Positions 1 through 9,047 of a stretch of DNA of 53,399 nucleotides are shown piece by piece. The stretch's first letter is position 1; each line of letters starts with the position of its first letter. The position numbers were made by a program, and so were the translations under genes. A model generated the notes under the pieces. It worked only from the letters and a program-made list of their open reading frames with translations, was not told where the DNA came from and did not search any database. The stretch spans positions 1 through 53,399 of the forward strand of contig JANXUJ010000106.1 of assembly GCA_025356295.1 (NCBI GenBank). Reading direction: 5' to 3'. This DNA is from Cyanobacteriota bacterium. GTDB taxonomy: Bacteria > Cyanobacteriota > Cyanobacteriia > Pseudanabaenales > Pseudanabaenaceae.

Positions 1-939
1 TTAGTTTATAATATTTTTGGCATTACGTTTCCAGCGATCGCGTTTAATTCTTCTCAGTGCGGAACCTGTAAAATGTTGATCCCACATTTCTTCAGTCATA
101 TTTACTAAATCTTCTAATTTAGGATCAATATTATGAACAAAAGGTTGAAAATCAGCTTCTAAAGTCTCTTGAGCAAATCGATGATTCCATGGACAAACAT
201 CTTGGCAAATGTCGCAGCCCGCCACCCAATTTTGTAAATTAGCCGCGATCGCTTCAGGGATTTCCGCCGCCTTATTTTCGATTGTGTGATAGGCAATACA
301 ACGATTAGCATCAACCATAAAAGGCTGCGCGATCGCCTCAGTCGGACAAGCATCAATGCAGCGCGTACAAGTACCGCAATGCTCAGTATGTGGGCGATCG
401 GGTTCTAGCTCTAGATTGGTTAAGACTTCGCCGAGAAACAACCAAGAGCCATAGTCTCGCGTAATCACATTGCTATGTTTACCAATCCAGCCGATTCCTG
501 CTCTCTGAGCAAAAGCTTTTTCGGAGATTGGTGCTGTATCCACATAATAACGAGCTTGAATATTATTCCCTTGAATATTCTTACCCTGAGCTTCGAGCCA
601 AGTCGCTAGAGCCTTTAGCTTCTTGGTTAAAACCTTGTGATAGTCACGTCCCCAACCATAGCGAGAGATTTTGCCGACTTGGCTATCTTGTGAATGCTGA
701 TGTGGGGTGTAGTAATTGAGCGCCACACAGATCACCGACTTCACACCTGCCATCACCTGAGTAATATCTTGTCGTCTAGGATTTGCCATCCAATCCATAT
801 CCGCCTGATATCCCAGCGCTAGCCAGTCTTGTAATCGCTCTGACTCAGTCCCAGACTCAGCTTTAGCAATCCCAACTTTGCTAAAACCTAATTCCAAAGC
901 TTTTTGGGCGATCGCTTGTTTGATATTAACGTTAACCAC
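1..939 (-). CDS. queG: Epoxyqueuosine reductase QueG
   Basis: Catalyses the last step of queuosine synthesis, reducing epoxyqueuosine to queuosine in tRNA with a cobalamin and two [4Fe-4S] clusters; cytoplasmic. The 312-residue protein is full length for the family. Cluster cysteines are visible at C188, C191, C194, C198 (CGTCTRCIDACP) and C242, C245, C249 (CDICQDVCP). D134 in YYVDTAPISEK fits the catalytic acid known in this family. The start is a GTG at 939, and the first 8 bases overlap the end of the J-domain gene upstream, so the two are probably co-transcribed and translationally coupled. The stop codon lies at the very edge of the window. Confidence 0.96.
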   Translation of the reverse strand: MVNVNIKQAIAQKALELGFSKVGIAKAESGTESERLQDWLALGYQADMDWMANPRRQDITQVMAGVKSVICVALNYYTPHQHSQDSQVGKISRYGWGRDYHKVLTKKLKALATWLEAQGKNIQGNNIQARYYVDTAPISEKAFAQRAGIGWIGKHSNVITRDYGSWLFLGEVLTNLELEPDRPHTEHCGTCTRCIDACPTEAIAQPFMVDANRCIAYHTIENKAAEIPEAIAANLQNWVAGCDICQDVCPWNHRFAQETLEADFQPFVHNIDPKLEDLVNMTEEMWDQHFTGSALRRIKRDRWKRNAKNIIN

Positions 940-1972
940 CGCCTAACCAGCCAAAAAATCCATTTTTTTTATCATCTTTAGGCTTCGATTTATCTGTATT
1001 AGCAGACAGACCACCAACTTGACTAATGTACTTCAGTGCTAATGGCTCTTCGGGATTTAGTTTTAGAGCTTGCTGAAAACTCACTTTTGCCATACCCGTT
1101 AGTTTTTGATTCATATAGACAAACCCTAACAAAGCATGACATTTGCTATTGTTACAATCAATCTGAATAGCACTGCGAAGTTCCTTTAATGCTGAAGCCC
1201 ATAGTTGTTGTCTAATATAGCTTTCAGATTGACTAATATATTGATCTATTGATCCAGTCGCCCCCTTAGTACCTGCTTGACTAATACCCGCTTGATTGTT
1301 AACTGGGCTTGTCTTAGACTCATTTCGCGGTTGATATTGATAATTAGTATTATTCGTATTAGAGCTATTTGGATAAATAGGATTTACTCTGTTGTTAGTA
1401 TTATTATTTATATTGCTAGGAGGATTGACAGAAGAAGGGTTAGCAACAACAGCACCTAGATTTATAGCTCCATTTGATAATTGTTTATATCCTTCCTGAA
1501 GCAATATATGAACTAAGTTTAACTCACTTAATAAACCAATCCTTTCTAACGCTTGGTTTAGATCGTTATACTGAATTTTAGCAACTTCTTGAATAGCCTG
1601 TTCATAATTTATATCTTTAGAAGAACTTAAATATTTTTTGGCAATATCTGATTGCGGCAAGAAATTCTGGTTTCGCTTCATCAAGCGTTTGCCTAAAAGC
1701 TTTAGAATCGCTGAGTATTCGGTACGCTCTCGTTCTTGAGACAATACATTGTAGGCAGGATTAACTAACTTAGATAGATATTGAGTAGCGACTTGCTTCT
1801 CTAAATCTGTACGTCCATGAATATCAGGATGTAAGCATTTGGCGATCATTAAGTAGCGTTTACGCACATGAGAAGCTTCGGCTGTAAGTGGTAAGCCTAG
1901 TACAGCATAGTAATCGTTAAAGTCGTAGTGACCGATGCCACGATCTATACGAAATGTTTTCGGATTTTCCAC
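932..1972 (-). CDS. J-domain protein with TPR repeats
   Basis: 346 residues. An N-terminal J domain (about 18-75) carries the HPD motif at residues 48-50, the element that stimulates DnaK ATPase activity. A long Asn/Ser-rich linker (about 180-240) follows, then a TPR region (about 245-315), and a short Lys/Gly tail. There are no Cys-rich zinc repeats, so it is not a canonical DnaJ but a type III J protein, presumably a DnaK co-chaperone that recruits clients through the TPRs (inference). The start is GTG at 1972 with a GAGG ribosome-binding sequence just upstream. It overlaps queG by 8 bp; no functional link between the two is obvious. Confidence 0.88.
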   Translation of the reverse strand: MENPKTFRIDRGIGHYDFNDYYAVLGLPLTAEASHVRKRYLMIAKCLHPDIHGRTDLEKQVATQYLSKLVNPAYNVLSQERERTEYSAILKLLGKRLMKRNQNFLPQSDIAKKYLSSSKDINYEQAIQEVAKIQYNDLNQALERIGLLSELNLVHILLQEGYKQLSNGAINLGAVVANPSSVNPPSNINNNTNNRVNPIYPNSSNTNNTNYQYQPRNESKTSPVNNQAGISQAGTKGATGSIDQYISQSESYIRQQLWASALKELRSAIQIDCNNSKCHALLGFVYMNQKLTGMAKVSFQQALKLNPEEPLALKYISQVGGLSANTDKSKPKDDKKNGFFGWLGGG

Positions 1973-2135
1973 GATCTAACCTCAGCGCTTTGCTACCCAA
2001 ACAAAAAATTTAGATTTTCAAAAATTCTAAACTAGATAAGCAATAATAACCTACTGATTAATAGCTTACCCATTATTGCGACTAGTGCGATCGCAATAAT
2101 CACATATTTATCGTGATTTATAGCTATTGTCATAC

Positions 2136-2190
2136 AAAACCCAGAAAATGTGAGGTGGCACTTCGCGCCGCCTCACATTTTCTGGGTTTT
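2136..2190 (-). terminator. Long palindromic hairpin after TPR gene
   Basis: Near-perfect palindrome with arms AAAACCCAGAAAATGTGAGG and its complement, and a GC-rich core around GCACTTCGCGC. It begins about 10 bp beyond the stop of the TPR gene at 2199 and ends in a T run on the minus strand, so it can act as an intrinsic terminator. Its arms closely match the hairpin at 33993-34050. Confidence 0.75.
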
Positions 2191-2198
2191 AATTAAAT

Positions 2199-2909
2199 TT
2201 AGCTCGCTAAAATTTGTTTTGCAGTTTGAATTTGATCGGCGCTAAAACCTGCTTCGTTGAGAAAGTTTAAGAACTCAGGGCTGCGATATCTTGCATCGAC
2301 ACCGATCGCTTCACGAAATATGGTTTTTGCCTTAGTGCGATCGCCCGCTGTCCATTGCGCGATCGCTAGGGCGACAAATGGATGCGGATTACTAGGTTCC
2401 AGCTCGATCGCTTTTTGAGCATAGGCGATCGCTAGATCGTATTGTTTTAGGCGTTGATAGGCAAGACTGAGATTGTAATGAGCGATCTCGTTATCTACTT
2501 TGAGAAGGGCTGCCCAACTATGTAAAACAACCGCTTGTGATAAATCGCCGCGCACGAGGTATACGATGCCGATCGCATTAAACGCTTGTAACGATGTGGG
2601 CGATCGATAAATTGCTTCCCAAAGTGAGGCGGCGGCGGCTTCGTCTTTTTTGGCGAGGTGCTGTGTCCAGCCGAGGATGATTCGTCCATCAAGATTTTGA
2701 GGATCGAGATTGATCGACTTCTGCAAAGCCGCGATCGCTTCATCTAGTCGCTCTTGCTTGCGATAACTAAGTCCTAGCTGTCGATATTCATCAGCGGCGC
2801 GTTGATTATTTGCCTGTTGATCAGTTGTCTGAGGGCTAGCCGCGATCGCAGGCGATATATCTATGAGGCTAATTAAGGAGCTAATTAATAGCAGCAGTAA
2901 ATTTAACAC
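2199..2909 (-). CDS. Secreted/lipid-anchorless TPR protein
   Basis: 236 residues. A hydrophobic N-terminus (MLNLLLLLISSLISLIDISPAIAA) looks like a Sec signal peptide with AxA-type cleavage near residue 24, so the protein is probably periplasmic. The rest is a run of about five TPR units (about residues 38-210), with typical spacing such as YRKQERLDEAIAALQKSINL. There is no enzymatic domain; TPR proteins of this kind are scaffolds. The start is a GTG at 2909 with no strong ribosome-binding site. It lies alone between two hairpin terminators, so it is probably monocistronic. Specific partners cannot be inferred. Confidence 0.8.
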   Translation of the reverse strand: MLNLLLLLISSLISLIDISPAIAASPQTTDQQANNQRAADEYRQLGLSYRKQERLDEAIAALQKSINLDPQNLDGRIILGWTQHLAKKDEAAAASLWEAIYRSPTSLQAFNAIGIVYLVRGDLSQAVVLHSWAALLKVDNEIAHYNLSLAYQRLKQYDLAIAYAQKAIELEPSNPHPFVALAIAQWTAGDRTKAKTIFREAIGVDARYRSPEFLNFLNEAGFSADQIQTAKQILAS

Positions 2910-2932
2910 GCTGGAGATTTTTAAGTAACTAT

Positions 2933-2967
2933 AAAAGTATAGGGGCGCTTCGCGCTCCTATACTTTT
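2933..2967 (-). terminator. Hairpin terminator
   Basis: Arms AAAAGTATAGG / CCTATACTTTT around a GCGCTTCGCGC core, 34 bp beyond the stop of the gene at 3001. The T-rich 3' arm on the minus strand fits an intrinsic terminator for that gene. Confidence 0.75.
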
Positions 2968-3000
2968 GCGTTTGTATACTTTCAAGGCTCATTTCAAGAA

Positions 3001-4041
3001 TTATTTACTAGCCGAAAGCTGGCGATAAGCTCTAGAAACCATTTGGTCATTTACAAATGTGGCATTCATGCTTAAATCTGGGCTGCTCCAGCTGATGATC
3101 ACCGCGCGATCGCCAAATTTACGATCAATTCCTAAAGGTTTACCCTCACTGCCTAAAATGCTTGCTACTTGGTCATAGCGCATCCCTCGACCTAGACAGA
3201 CATAGTTTTTGAGTGAGACCGCAGGATTGCCACAACGGTACTGCACATTGGTCATGTTGCTGTCGTGGTGTTGTTTTGGCAGTAGGGCAAGATTAAATGT
3301 CGGACCAGCCAGTGAGTCAATTAGCCACAGAGCCGCGATCGCTAACACTCCTAAAATCAACACATCCTCAATCACTGATCGCACTAAATTACGTTGATGA
3401 CGGCGTTTGATTTGTTGCGATTTTTCTTTTGTCCAAGTTTCCCAAGGAAAAGTGTCAACCCATTGGATTGTGTCATTAAACTTCGCGATCGCTGTAGTAC
3501 GGACAGCCTCTAATGCACCCCTAGGATCACGGATCGTAATGCGGCTAGTAGTGCGCGCTGCGGCTAAAGTTTTGGGATCAGCTAGCCAACCGCGAAAGCG
3601 CCGAACTAGATTACCAGCTTTAAATTTGCCTTTAGCAAGAGTGCTCTCTCCAGAGTTGCGAACAGGTGATCGTTGCTGATCACGCGCAAGTGCATTAGTC
3701 GGTAAAGGTACAGGAGCCGCGATTAATGGAATATCGCGTCCTTGGGCTAGAACTGGTACATCGTCCCCAATCAGATAAAATTCCCATTCAATCCGCTGCA
3801 CACCAACCAATTGCAATCTATTAAAATATCGATCAATATTTTGCGTAAACTCGTTGAGGCGATCGCGATCAGAGTCAGATGCAATCAGTGTAAAAGCAAT
3901 GGATAGAACTTGCTGCTCAAACTTAAATTCTGTTTGTTCAGCCGCTACTAAGTCCATATAATCGGAAGCAAGACTGGTTAGAACATGTTGTAGCTTCTGC
4001 CAAGCTTGTCTATCTTCAAGATTTAATCGCACTGCTTTCAT
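3001..4041 (-). CDS. Conserved cyanobacterial membrane protein with BamE-like C-terminal domain
   Basis: 346 residues, not recognised as a named protein. The N-terminal about 115 residues are a soluble domain (EDRQAWQKLQHVLTSLASDYMDL...). A basic linker follows, then a single transmembrane segment near 225-247 (VLILGVLAIAALWLIDSLAG). The last about 75 residues (YVCLGRGMRYDQVASILGSEGK ... MNATFVNDQMVSRAYRQL) resemble BamE/SmpA-like or DUF3862-type folds, which usually sit outside the membrane. The topology would place the N-terminal domain in the cytoplasm. The start is ATG at 4041 after a GAGG sequence. It is followed by its own terminator at 2933-2967. Function unknown. Confidence 0.8.
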   Translation of the reverse strand: MKAVRLNLEDRQAWQKLQHVLTSLASDYMDLVAAEQTEFKFEQQVLSIAFTLIASDSDRDRLNEFTQNIDRYFNRLQLVGVQRIEWEFYLIGDDVPVLAQGRDIPLIAAPVPLPTNALARDQQRSPVRNSGESTLAKGKFKAGNLVRRFRGWLADPKTLAAARTTSRITIRDPRGALEAVRTTAIAKFNDTIQWVDTFPWETWTKEKSQQIKRRHQRNLVRSVIEDVLILGVLAIAALWLIDSLAGPTFNLALLPKQHHDSNMTNVQYRCGNPAVSLKNYVCLGRGMRYDQVASILGSEGKPLGIDRKFGDRAVIISWSSPDLSMNATFVNDQMVSRAYRQLSASK

Positions 4042-4167
4042 GATTTATCCTCATCTGAGACCCTAACTAGGGCTTTGGCAACTTTTTTAAATATTTTGTT
4101 GCTTTGTTTGTGACAAGGCTGATGTTACCCAAACTCACCTAGTTTTTTAACAAGATTGCCAAAATCC

Positions 4168-4206
4168 AGAAAGTAAAGGCGGCGCTTAGCGCCGCCTTTA
4201 CTTTCT
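4168..4206 (-). terminator. Hairpin, second of a tandem pair after ald
   Basis: Arms AGAAAGTAAAGGCGGCGC and complement around TTA. It shares the GCGCTTAGCGC core with other hairpins in the window and overlaps the next hairpin by three bases. Confidence 0.65.
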
Positions 4207-4252
4207 AGCCTATCTGTTTCCTTGCTTTCGGGGAGGAAATAGATAGGCTAGA
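4204..4252 (-). terminator. Hairpin directly after ald stop
   Basis: Arms TCTAGCCTATCT / AGATAGGCTAGA (12 bp), a G/T mismatch, then TTTCC/GGAAA and a loop of about 13 bases. It starts six bases beyond the ald stop codon and probably terminates or protects the ald transcript. Confidence 0.6.
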
Positions 4253-4257
4253 AATCG

Positions 4258-5358
4258 TTATAGAGTGGATGTTCTAGGCAAATCAGGGAATGCTTCGGCA
4301 ACAGCAGGATAGGTGATCTGACCATTCTGAATATTTACCCCCTTTGCTAGAGCGCGATCGCGTCCTAGTGCATCTAAACCCAAATCAGCCAAAGCACAAA
4401 TATAGGGAAGTGTGGCATTAACCAAAGCTTGAGTCGCTGTCCAGGGAACCGCTCCTGGCATATTGGGGACACCATAGTGCAGAACCCCCTCTTCTTCATA
4501 AATAGGCGCAGTATGTGAAGTCGGTCGCACGGTTTCGATACAACCGCCCTGATCGACTGCCACATCGATAATCACTGAATGCGATCGCATTTTTCGCACC
4601 AGTTCGCGCTTTACCAAAGTCGGTGCGCGGCGACCCGTGATTAGCACAGCACCGATCACCAGATCAGCCGAACTAACCGCCTCCGCAATATTATTTGCCG
4701 TGCTGTATAAAAGTTGTGCGCGTGAACCAAATAGCGATTCCAATTCACCAAGTCGCTGGAGATTGACATCTAAAATTGTCACCCTTGCGCCTAACCCGAT
4801 CGCCATTTTCGCGGCTTCAGTACCAACAACACCACCACCCAATACGACTACATGCCCCGATCGCACCCCTGGGATACCACCTAACAAAACCCCACTACCA
4901 CCCTGTTGCTTAGTTAGATAATGCGCTCCAAACTGAACTGATAAACGCCCCGCAATGATGCTCATCGGCACGAGTAAAGGTAATTGACCATTGTCAGTTT
5001 GCACAGTTTCATAGGCGATGCAAGTTGCGCCTGATTTGATTAATACTTCAGTCAATTGGCGATCGGCGGCGAGATGTAGATAAGTAAACAAAATTAATTT
5101 TGGATGCAATAACTCATACTCACTTGGCAAGGGTTCTTTGACCTTGACCACCATTTCTTGTGCGTAGACTTCTTGCGGCGTTGCGACAATTTTTGCACCT
5201 GCTTGGATATATTCATGATCACTAAATCCAGACCCAGTCCCCGCATTTGTCTCCACAAAAACTTGATGCGATCGCGCAGTCAATGTCGCCACACCCGCAG
5301 GTGTAAGCCCCACCCGAAACTCCAGATTTTTAATTTCCTTTGGTACGCCAATCTTCAC
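4258..5358 (-). CDS. ald: Alanine dehydrogenase
   Basis: NAD-dependent interconversion of L-alanine with pyruvate and ammonium; a soluble hexameric enzyme in characterised members. The 366-residue length is normal. Visible signatures are the N-terminal GVPKEIKNLEFRVGLTP segment with the substrate-binding Arg, KVKEPLPSEY with the pyruvate-binding Lys, and the Rossmann motif VVLGGGVVGTEAA near residues 170-182 followed by an acidic residue in ILDVN. The start is a GTG at 5358, supported by GAGGAG about 8 bases upstream. It is separated by about 50 bp from the histidine kinase gene upstream on the same strand, so some read-through is possible. Confidence 0.95.
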   Translation of the reverse strand: MKIGVPKEIKNLEFRVGLTPAGVATLTARSHQVFVETNAGTGSGFSDHEYIQAGAKIVATPQEVYAQEMVVKVKEPLPSEYELLHPKLILFTYLHLAADRQLTEVLIKSGATCIAYETVQTDNGQLPLLVPMSIIAGRLSVQFGAHYLTKQQGGSGVLLGGIPGVRSGHVVVLGGGVVGTEAAKMAIGLGARVTILDVNLQRLGELESLFGSRAQLLYSTANNIAEAVSSADLVIGAVLITGRRAPTLVKRELVRKMRSHSVIIDVAVDQGGCIETVRPTSHTAPIYEEEGVLHYGVPNMPGAVPWTATQALVNATLPYICALADLGLDALGRDRALAKGVNIQNGQITYPAVAEAFPDLPRTSTL

Positions 5359-5411
5359 TATTGTTTCTCCTCAAAAAAAGTCAATAACTTATTTACATCA
5401 ACGTTTCTACA

Positions 5412-7703
5412 TCAAGATTCACGCGATCGCGATCGCCATAAAGCTTCTATCAACAAATTTACATTAACTGGTTTGCTAATGTAGTCATCCATGCCTGCCG
5501 ACAAACAATTTAAGCGATCGCTATCCATCGCATTGGCGGTCATCGCAATAATATAGGGACGTTGCGCTAAATCTATATTATTGACAATATGCTGAGTGGC
5601 CTCAATTCCATTCATCTCAGGCATTTGCACATCCATCAAAATGACATCATAGTTACGGTCTCGCATTGCTGCCAAAACTTTTAAGCCATTACTAGCAATA
5701 TCAACTTCGTAGCCTAATCGGATCAAAATTTTGCAGGCAACTTTTTGATTGACAATATTATCCTCCGCCAAAAGAATACTTAAAGGTAATTTTTGCGCTA
5801 AATTTTGATCGAAAGCTGGTTTATTTTTATCTATAGGAACATCATGTTTATCTAAAATTTTAGCCTTACGAACTTCTAAACAAACTGTAAACTGAAAAGT
5901 ACTGCCAACACCATATCGGCTATTTACACTAATTTTGCTGCCCATCATTTTCGTGATTTTTTGACTGATTGCTAAACCTAAACCAGTCCCTTGCACTTTA
6001 AATTTTGTTGATCCCGCTTGCTCAAATGGCAAGAAAATAGATTCTAGCTTGTCTGCCTTAATACCAATACCCGCATCTTCCACCTCAAAGTCAATTGCCA
6101 TCAAACAATTTGCAACTTCTGGTTCCAATTTCATCAACTTATTAGGATGGACTTTTAACATAACAAAGTTGTTTTCTTTAGTAAACTTAATTGCATTATT
6201 TAATAAGTTCAATAAAACTTGTTTTAGTCTCTTTCCATCTGCATGGACTACCTCAGGTAAATCTGGAGAGAACTGACAAACAAAATCAATATTTTTTTGA
6301 TTAGCTTGAATCTGAGTGATTGAGACTAAATCTTTAAGAAGTTCAGACAAATATATATCTTGGAGATGAATTTCCATTTTCCCAGATTCAATTCTAGAAA
6401 TATCAAGAATGTCATCAATTAAATTTAATAGATGCGATCCCGATCGATAAATTGTTCTTACATCTAATTTCTCTGATAAATCTAAGTTTTTAGACTCTTG
6501 CAGAATTTGAATCAAGCCTAAAATAGCATTGAGCGGAGTTCTCAACTCATGGCTCATATTAGAAAGAAATTCAGTTTTTGTCTGATTTGCCTCTTCTGCA
6601 AATTTTTTGGCATCAACTAGAGCAATATTTTTCGTCTCCAAAATTAGAGAATTTTTGTTAAGGTTCGATCTGCTTTTTTGGAGCTGAACTGATTTGTCAA
6701 TCAATTTTGTTTTTGATTTTTCTAAATTAGCGATCGCATCTTGCTTCTCAGATAATATCGCGATTAAACTTAAAGTTGTTACCACAATAACAATGACAAA
6801 AGATTGGAGTGAAATTAATGAATAATTAAAATTTCGATTAGCAAATACTCCTAGTCCTCTTACAGTGCCCGAAACAGCAATCATCGTAATAATGACAATT
6901 AAATTTGTTGCTCCAAGCTTTCCAAATCGGGTTACAGCCCATACAAGACAAGGAATTAATGCATACTCTAATGCGTACTCTTGATAAAAAGAAATAAAAC
7001 TAATGCCAAGTACAATCACAATTAAAGCGATCGCTTCCGCAAATTTCCATGGGCTAATTGACTGTGTTCGTGTCTTCTGGTTGTTAGCTAAATTCACCCT
7101 GTCTTTAACAGTCTTGAGATACAGTTTGTACCAACTAAAAATTGCGGGAGTAAATATGCATATTCCTGCAACATTAGAAACCCACCAGGTTAGCCAAATA
7201 TTACCAAACATTGACCAAGTTATTTTGCCACCTAGCCCTAAGCAAATCACTCCAGAGGTAGCATTAATTACAGGTGCGAGAATACCTGTAAAAGCTAAGA
7301 ATTGATAAACATCATTCAATCTTCGGAAAGGATTTCTGCTCTTAATTGTCTTACGCAGCAAGTAGTTCCCAAGCCCTGTTCCGATGGTTGTGCCGATCGC
7401 AATTCCTAAAACTTGTAAGATTGAGGCGATCGCTGTGTACCAACTTTCAGCATTAAAAAATGCCCCGATATTGCCAAAAAATGAACCAATTAAAACTCCG
7501 GGTAAAATCTGAAACCCAAAAATTAGAATTGCCGCCGATGCAAATCCGTCAGGCGGCCAGACAGGTGTAACCGCTTGAGGCGTACTAACTACATGTCGCG
7601 AAAACTCAGAAGTGCCATAATAAATTAGCGCCACCATTACGATTGTGACAATGCGCGGAAATAGTTTTAGGCGTTGCTGTGAGAGAACAAACATTTTTCC
7701 CAT
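5412..7703 (-). CDS. MASE1-domain hybrid histidine kinase/response regulator
   Basis: 763-residue membrane sensor kinase. Residues 12-320 hold about eight hydrophobic segments of the MASE1 type (VTPVWPPDGFASAAIL is typical). A short coiled linker follows, then the HisKA domain with phospho-acceptor H385 in SNMSHELRTPLN. The HATPase domain has its N box near LLNLLNNAIKFT and G boxes at DAGIGI and GTGLGLAI. A C-terminal receiver domain has phospho-acceptor D691 in VILMDVQMPEMNG and the conserved K in SKPV. The ligand of MASE1 is not known. No separate output regulator is adjacent, so signalling probably passes to a regulator elsewhere. ATG start at 7703. Confidence 0.93.
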   Translation of the reverse strand: MGKMFVLSQQRLKLFPRIVTIVMVALIYYGTSEFSRHVVSTPQAVTPVWPPDGFASAAILIFGFQILPGVLIGSFFGNIGAFFNAESWYTAIASILQVLGIAIGTTIGTGLGNYLLRKTIKSRNPFRRLNDVYQFLAFTGILAPVINATSGVICLGLGGKITWSMFGNIWLTWWVSNVAGICIFTPAIFSWYKLYLKTVKDRVNLANNQKTRTQSISPWKFAEAIALIVIVLGISFISFYQEYALEYALIPCLVWAVTRFGKLGATNLIVIITMIAVSGTVRGLGVFANRNFNYSLISLQSFVIVIVVTTLSLIAILSEKQDAIANLEKSKTKLIDKSVQLQKSRSNLNKNSLILETKNIALVDAKKFAEEANQTKTEFLSNMSHELRTPLNAILGLIQILQESKNLDLSEKLDVRTIYRSGSHLLNLIDDILDISRIESGKMEIHLQDIYLSELLKDLVSITQIQANQKNIDFVCQFSPDLPEVVHADGKRLKQVLLNLLNNAIKFTKENNFVMLKVHPNKLMKLEPEVANCLMAIDFEVEDAGIGIKADKLESIFLPFEQAGSTKFKVQGTGLGLAISQKITKMMGSKISVNSRYGVGSTFQFTVCLEVRKAKILDKHDVPIDKNKPAFDQNLAQKLPLSILLAEDNIVNQKVACKILIRLGYEVDIASNGLKVLAAMRDRNYDVILMDVQMPEMNGIEATQHIVNNIDLAQRPYIIAMTANAMDSDRLNCLSAGMDDYISKPVNVNLLIEALWRSRSRES

Positions 7704-7788
7704 GCGTATTTAATAGAGATTACAAATTAAATAATCTGTAATCTACTATCTTAAGCTCATAACAGCGAACTTTTAAAGAGTAATTGCT

Positions 7789-8430
7789 TTAACTATTTTT
7801 AAAAGTATCCTTTAAAACAGTACGCGCGGCTAATTGACTTCTAGTCGAAGACAATATTTCAGCTTCACGCCGCAACCGTGCTGATGTATCACAAGTTTCC
7901 AGTAATGACTGCTGCTCTAGACTTGCGCCTTGAAAGTTACTCGCAATCCAGTAAGACAGTTCGATCGGACTACGCGGAATTTTTGGTAATTCGATTTGTT
8001 GATCGGTGAGCTTTTGAGACAAGCGGATCACATCATTGAGCAGCTCGCGTACTTCGGTGGCGAGTAAATATGGCGTGTCGCTAACGGTGTCGTCCTCAAT
8101 CCATTCTACTAAGCCGACCCGATAAGGAGTTTCGCGTACATATTCTAAAACTCGGAAGCGCTGCTGACCTGTGGTCAAGATTTTGAAGCGATCGTCTGGC
8201 ATACGGTGGTACTGCACAATTTGAGCAACACAGCCGATATTTGCAGGCTTTCCCGTTTCCGAATCCCACATCACCACCCCAAAACAGCGATCGCTCTCTA
8301 AGACTGTATTGATCATCATTCGATAGCGATATTCAAAAATATGCAGCGGAAGTGACTGTCCTGGAAATAGTACCAACTCAGGTAATGGGAACAGAGGCAA
8401 TTCTCTAACTGAAATTGATGATGAATTCAT
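7789..8430 (-). CDS. LON peptidase substrate-binding domain protein
   Basis: 213 residues consisting almost wholly of the LON N-terminal domain (PUA-like): LPLFPLPELVLFPGQSLPLHIFEYRYRMM at the start is diagnostic, followed by GVVMWDSETGKPANIGCVAQIV and GQQRFRV. The AAA+ ATPase and the Ser-Lys protease domain of Lon are absent, so it is a stand-alone protein common in cyanobacteria and plants. A role in protein quality control or substrate recognition is inferred. ATG start. Flanking gaps of about 100 bp on both sides suggest its own transcription unit. Confidence 0.9.
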   Translation of the reverse strand: MNSSSISVRELPLFPLPELVLFPGQSLPLHIFEYRYRMMINTVLESDRCFGVVMWDSETGKPANIGCVAQIVQYHRMPDDRFKILTTGQQRFRVLEYVRETPYRVGLVEWIEDDTVSDTPYLLATEVRELLNDVIRLSQKLTDQQIELPKIPRSPIELSYWIASNFQGASLEQQSLLETCDTSARLRREAEILSSTRSQLAARTVLKDTFKNS

Positions 8431-8543
8431 TATTGATAAACTTAATTGCTAAACTTGGCAGTATTTAAGACTCTTTTTCTAGTTTAGCTTGAGTTTTAAA
8501 TATATAGCGATCAGCAACCGCAGCAGTAAATTTTAAGCCACAC

Positions 8544-8984
8544 TTATTCTAAGAATTCTCTGGGATTTTCTTCATCACGAACCCGAAAACGAAACCTTGC
8601 TTGCTGGATACATGGACGTATCTGTTCATATAGCTCCCTTATATCTACGGGTAGACGCTCTAACACCAATTTTGGAGCCGATATATCACGCGTCAATAAG
8701 AGCATATTCCCCGTACCCATGATGCGTTGATTTAGTGGTTTCTCTAGATGAATATCATCAATTTGATATATCTCGATAGTCTCGATCGCTCTCGAAAAAA
8801 TTCCCGTTTCGACAACGATTCTTTGAGAAGTAATTAAATATTGCGTGTTCTTAGATTGCAACCAAAACCAAACTGCCCCAATTCCGGCACTTAAAATTGA
8901 AATCAGCAACCTCGTCACACTCCCAATAATCGCAGGATGACCTTTGAAAAGAATGCGCTCATCGGGTAAAGGTACTTTTGTCAT
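8544..8984 (-). CDS. PH-domain membrane protein (bPH2/DUF304 type)
   Basis: 146 residues from the chosen ATG. DERILFKGHPAIIGSV, a hydrophobic segment (VTRLLISILSAGIGAVWFWL), then TQYLITSQRIVVETGIFSRAIETIEIYQIDDI fit the bacterial PH domain family often annotated as DUF304. The longest open frame starts at 9065, but its first 27 codons translate the argG stop region and the argG terminator hairpin (9007-9047). I therefore place the start at the internal ATG at 8984, just before the conserved domain; no good ribosome-binding site is visible there, so this is moderately sure. Function unknown, probably membrane-associated. Confidence 0.78.
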   Translation of the reverse strand: MTKVPLPDERILFKGHPAIIGSVTRLLISILSAGIGAVWFWLQSKNTQYLITSQRIVVETGIFSRAIETIEIYQIDDIHLEKPLNQRIMGTGNMLLLTRDISAPKLVLERLPVDIRELYEQIRPCIQQARFRFRVRDEENPREFLE

Positions 8985-9006
8985 GGGGAAATCGTAAAAT
9001 CCACTA

Positions 9007-9047
9007 ATAAACTTAAAAGGAGCGCTTAGCGCTCCTTTTAAGTTTAT
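9007..9047 (-). terminator. argG terminator
   Basis: Perfect hairpin ATAAACTTAAAAGGAGCGC / complement with a TTA-type loop (core GCGCTTAGCGC). It overlaps the argG stop codon at 9044-9046 and has a T-rich 3' arm on the minus strand. Confidence 0.8.

Noticed and set aside
5158..5484. 108-codon frame across the ald start and kinase end
   Set aside because: Antisense to two conserved genes, no recognizable product.
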